From contig RFJM01000033.1 of the NCBI GenBank assembly GCA_003694905.1, forward strand, positions 1 through 13,127: a stretch of 13,127 bases of DNA. Direction: 5' to 3'. The notes under the pieces were generated by a model. It saw only the letters and a list, made by a program, of their open reading frames with translations, made no database searches and was not told where the DNA came from. Numbering within the stretch: position 1 is the first letter of the stretch; every line of letters begins with the position of its first letter. This DNA comes from Caldilineae bacterium. GTDB lineage: Bacteria > Chloroflexota > Anaerolineae > J102. Both the position numbers and the translations under genes were made by a program. Positions 12,700 through 13,127 of this stretch are shown here, one piece after another.

Positions 12700-13127
12700 A
12701 TGCCCAGACGCCCCTCCCGTCCCACGTCGTCAAGTCGCCTCCTCCTCTTCGTCCTGCTGCTACTGCCCGGACTGTTGTTGGGCTGCCGGCGTGCAGAACC
12801 TGAAACGGTCGCGCCGACGACGACATCGTCTGCAACGCAGTTGCTGGTCCTGCCCGATGATGGGGTCGAGCCCGTGCTGCAGATGGTGGAGGAAGCACAA
12901 CGGTCCGTGCGTTTCAAGATCTACCTGCTCACCTATGACGGGATGCGTCAGGCCCTGGTCGCCGCGGCCCATCGCGGGGTCGATGTACGCGTGTTGATCG
13001 AACCCGAGCCGACGGGCGGCAACGCTTCGAACCGGGACAGCTACCGCATCCTGCAGGAAGGAGGGGTGCAGGTGCGCTGGGCCCCGGCTCGTTACCGAAT
13101 GACCCATGAGAAAACCCTGATCATCGA
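12700..13127 (+). CDS. Phospholipase D-like (HKD motif) lipoprotein, C-terminus cut by the window edge
   Basis: Probably an exported, membrane-anchored phosphodiesterase/phosphatidyltransferase-fold protein. The 142 visible residues begin with a basic stretch and hydrophobic core (MPRRPSRP...LLLFVLLLLPG) and a lipobox LLGC with Cys29. After a Thr/Ser-rich spacer the PLD fold begins (VEPVLQMVEEAQRSVRFKIYLLTYDGMRQALVAAAHRGVDVRVLIEP, cut here). The first HKD motif starts at His136-x-Lys138 (THEKTLII). The expected Asp143 falls on the incomplete last codon GA, so it is consistent but not proven. A second HKD motif should lie beyond the edge. ATG 12700 has no Shine-Dalgarno but is the only start that gives a proper lipoprotein signal. 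Substrate (lipid, nucleic acid or other) cannot be decided. It is divergent from the sugar operon and probably unrelated to it. Confidence 0.88.
   Translation, partial: MPRRPSRPTSSSRLLLFVLLLLPGLLLGCRRAEPETVAPTTTSSATQLLVLPDDGVEPVLQMVEEAQRSVRFKIYLLTYDGMRQALVAAAHRGVDVRVLIEPEPTGGNASNRDSYRILQEGGVQVRWAPARYRMTHEKTLII

Noticed and set aside
1..13127. CRISPR array, tRNA/rRNA gene, insertion sequence or phage element
   Set aside because: No regularly spaced repeats, cloverleaf-like segments, rRNA stretches, transposase or terminal inverted repeats were seen on reading both strands.

Overview
The window looks like chromosomal DNA from a GC-rich, probably thermophilic or moderately thermophilic member of the Chloroflexota (Anaerolineae or Caldilineae type). 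The clue is the sugar-binding lipoprotein: a Tat-type signal plus lipobox is followed by the 'VEVEKIVEKVV-TATPVPV' linker that is common in binding proteins of that phylum. The PTPTPT linker of the subtilase and the many long solo NarL-type regulators in that phylum fit. This assignment is inference from protein style, not from a marker gene.

Layout: almost everything is on the minus strand, so transcription runs right to left. From the right: a truncated plus-strand lipoprotein with a phospholipase D (HKD) motif (12700 to the end) is divergent from a long minus-strand operon. That operon starts at a textbook promoter (TTGACA-17-TATAAT, 12440-12412) whose start site is covered by tandem TGTATACAA operator repeats. 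It then reads GntR/FCD regulator, TIM-barrel sugar isomerase, sugar-binding lipoprotein, two CUT1 permeases, zinc alcohol dehydrogenase, split transketolase (N then C subunit), cyclase-family metal hydrolase and D-2-hydroxyacid dehydrogenase. It ends at two tandem intrinsic terminators (2406-2325). Left of them lie a solo NarL/FixJ response regulator and a secreted subtilisin-like protease that runs off the left edge.

How the operon may work: an extracellular sugar or polyol is captured by the lipoprotein, imported by the two permeases (the ATPase must be encoded elsewhere), oxidised by the zinc dehydrogenase and/or isomerised by the TIM-barrel enzyme to a ketose, and cleaved by the split transketolase. 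The cyclase-family hydrolase and the hydroxyacid dehydrogenase would process an acid or lactone side branch. There is no sugar kinase and no aldolase in this ten-gene unit. That makes the predicted route unusual: the transketolase may act on an unphosphorylated ketose. The GntR protein is probably the sensor and autorepressor.

Non-coding structure is rich. The 208-bp gap before the binding-protein gene holds a 12-nt perfect anti-16S match without a start codon, a 14-bp stem, and two operator-like palindromes built into mutually exclusive hairpins. An 11-bp perfect GC hairpin sits between the binding-protein and first permease genes.
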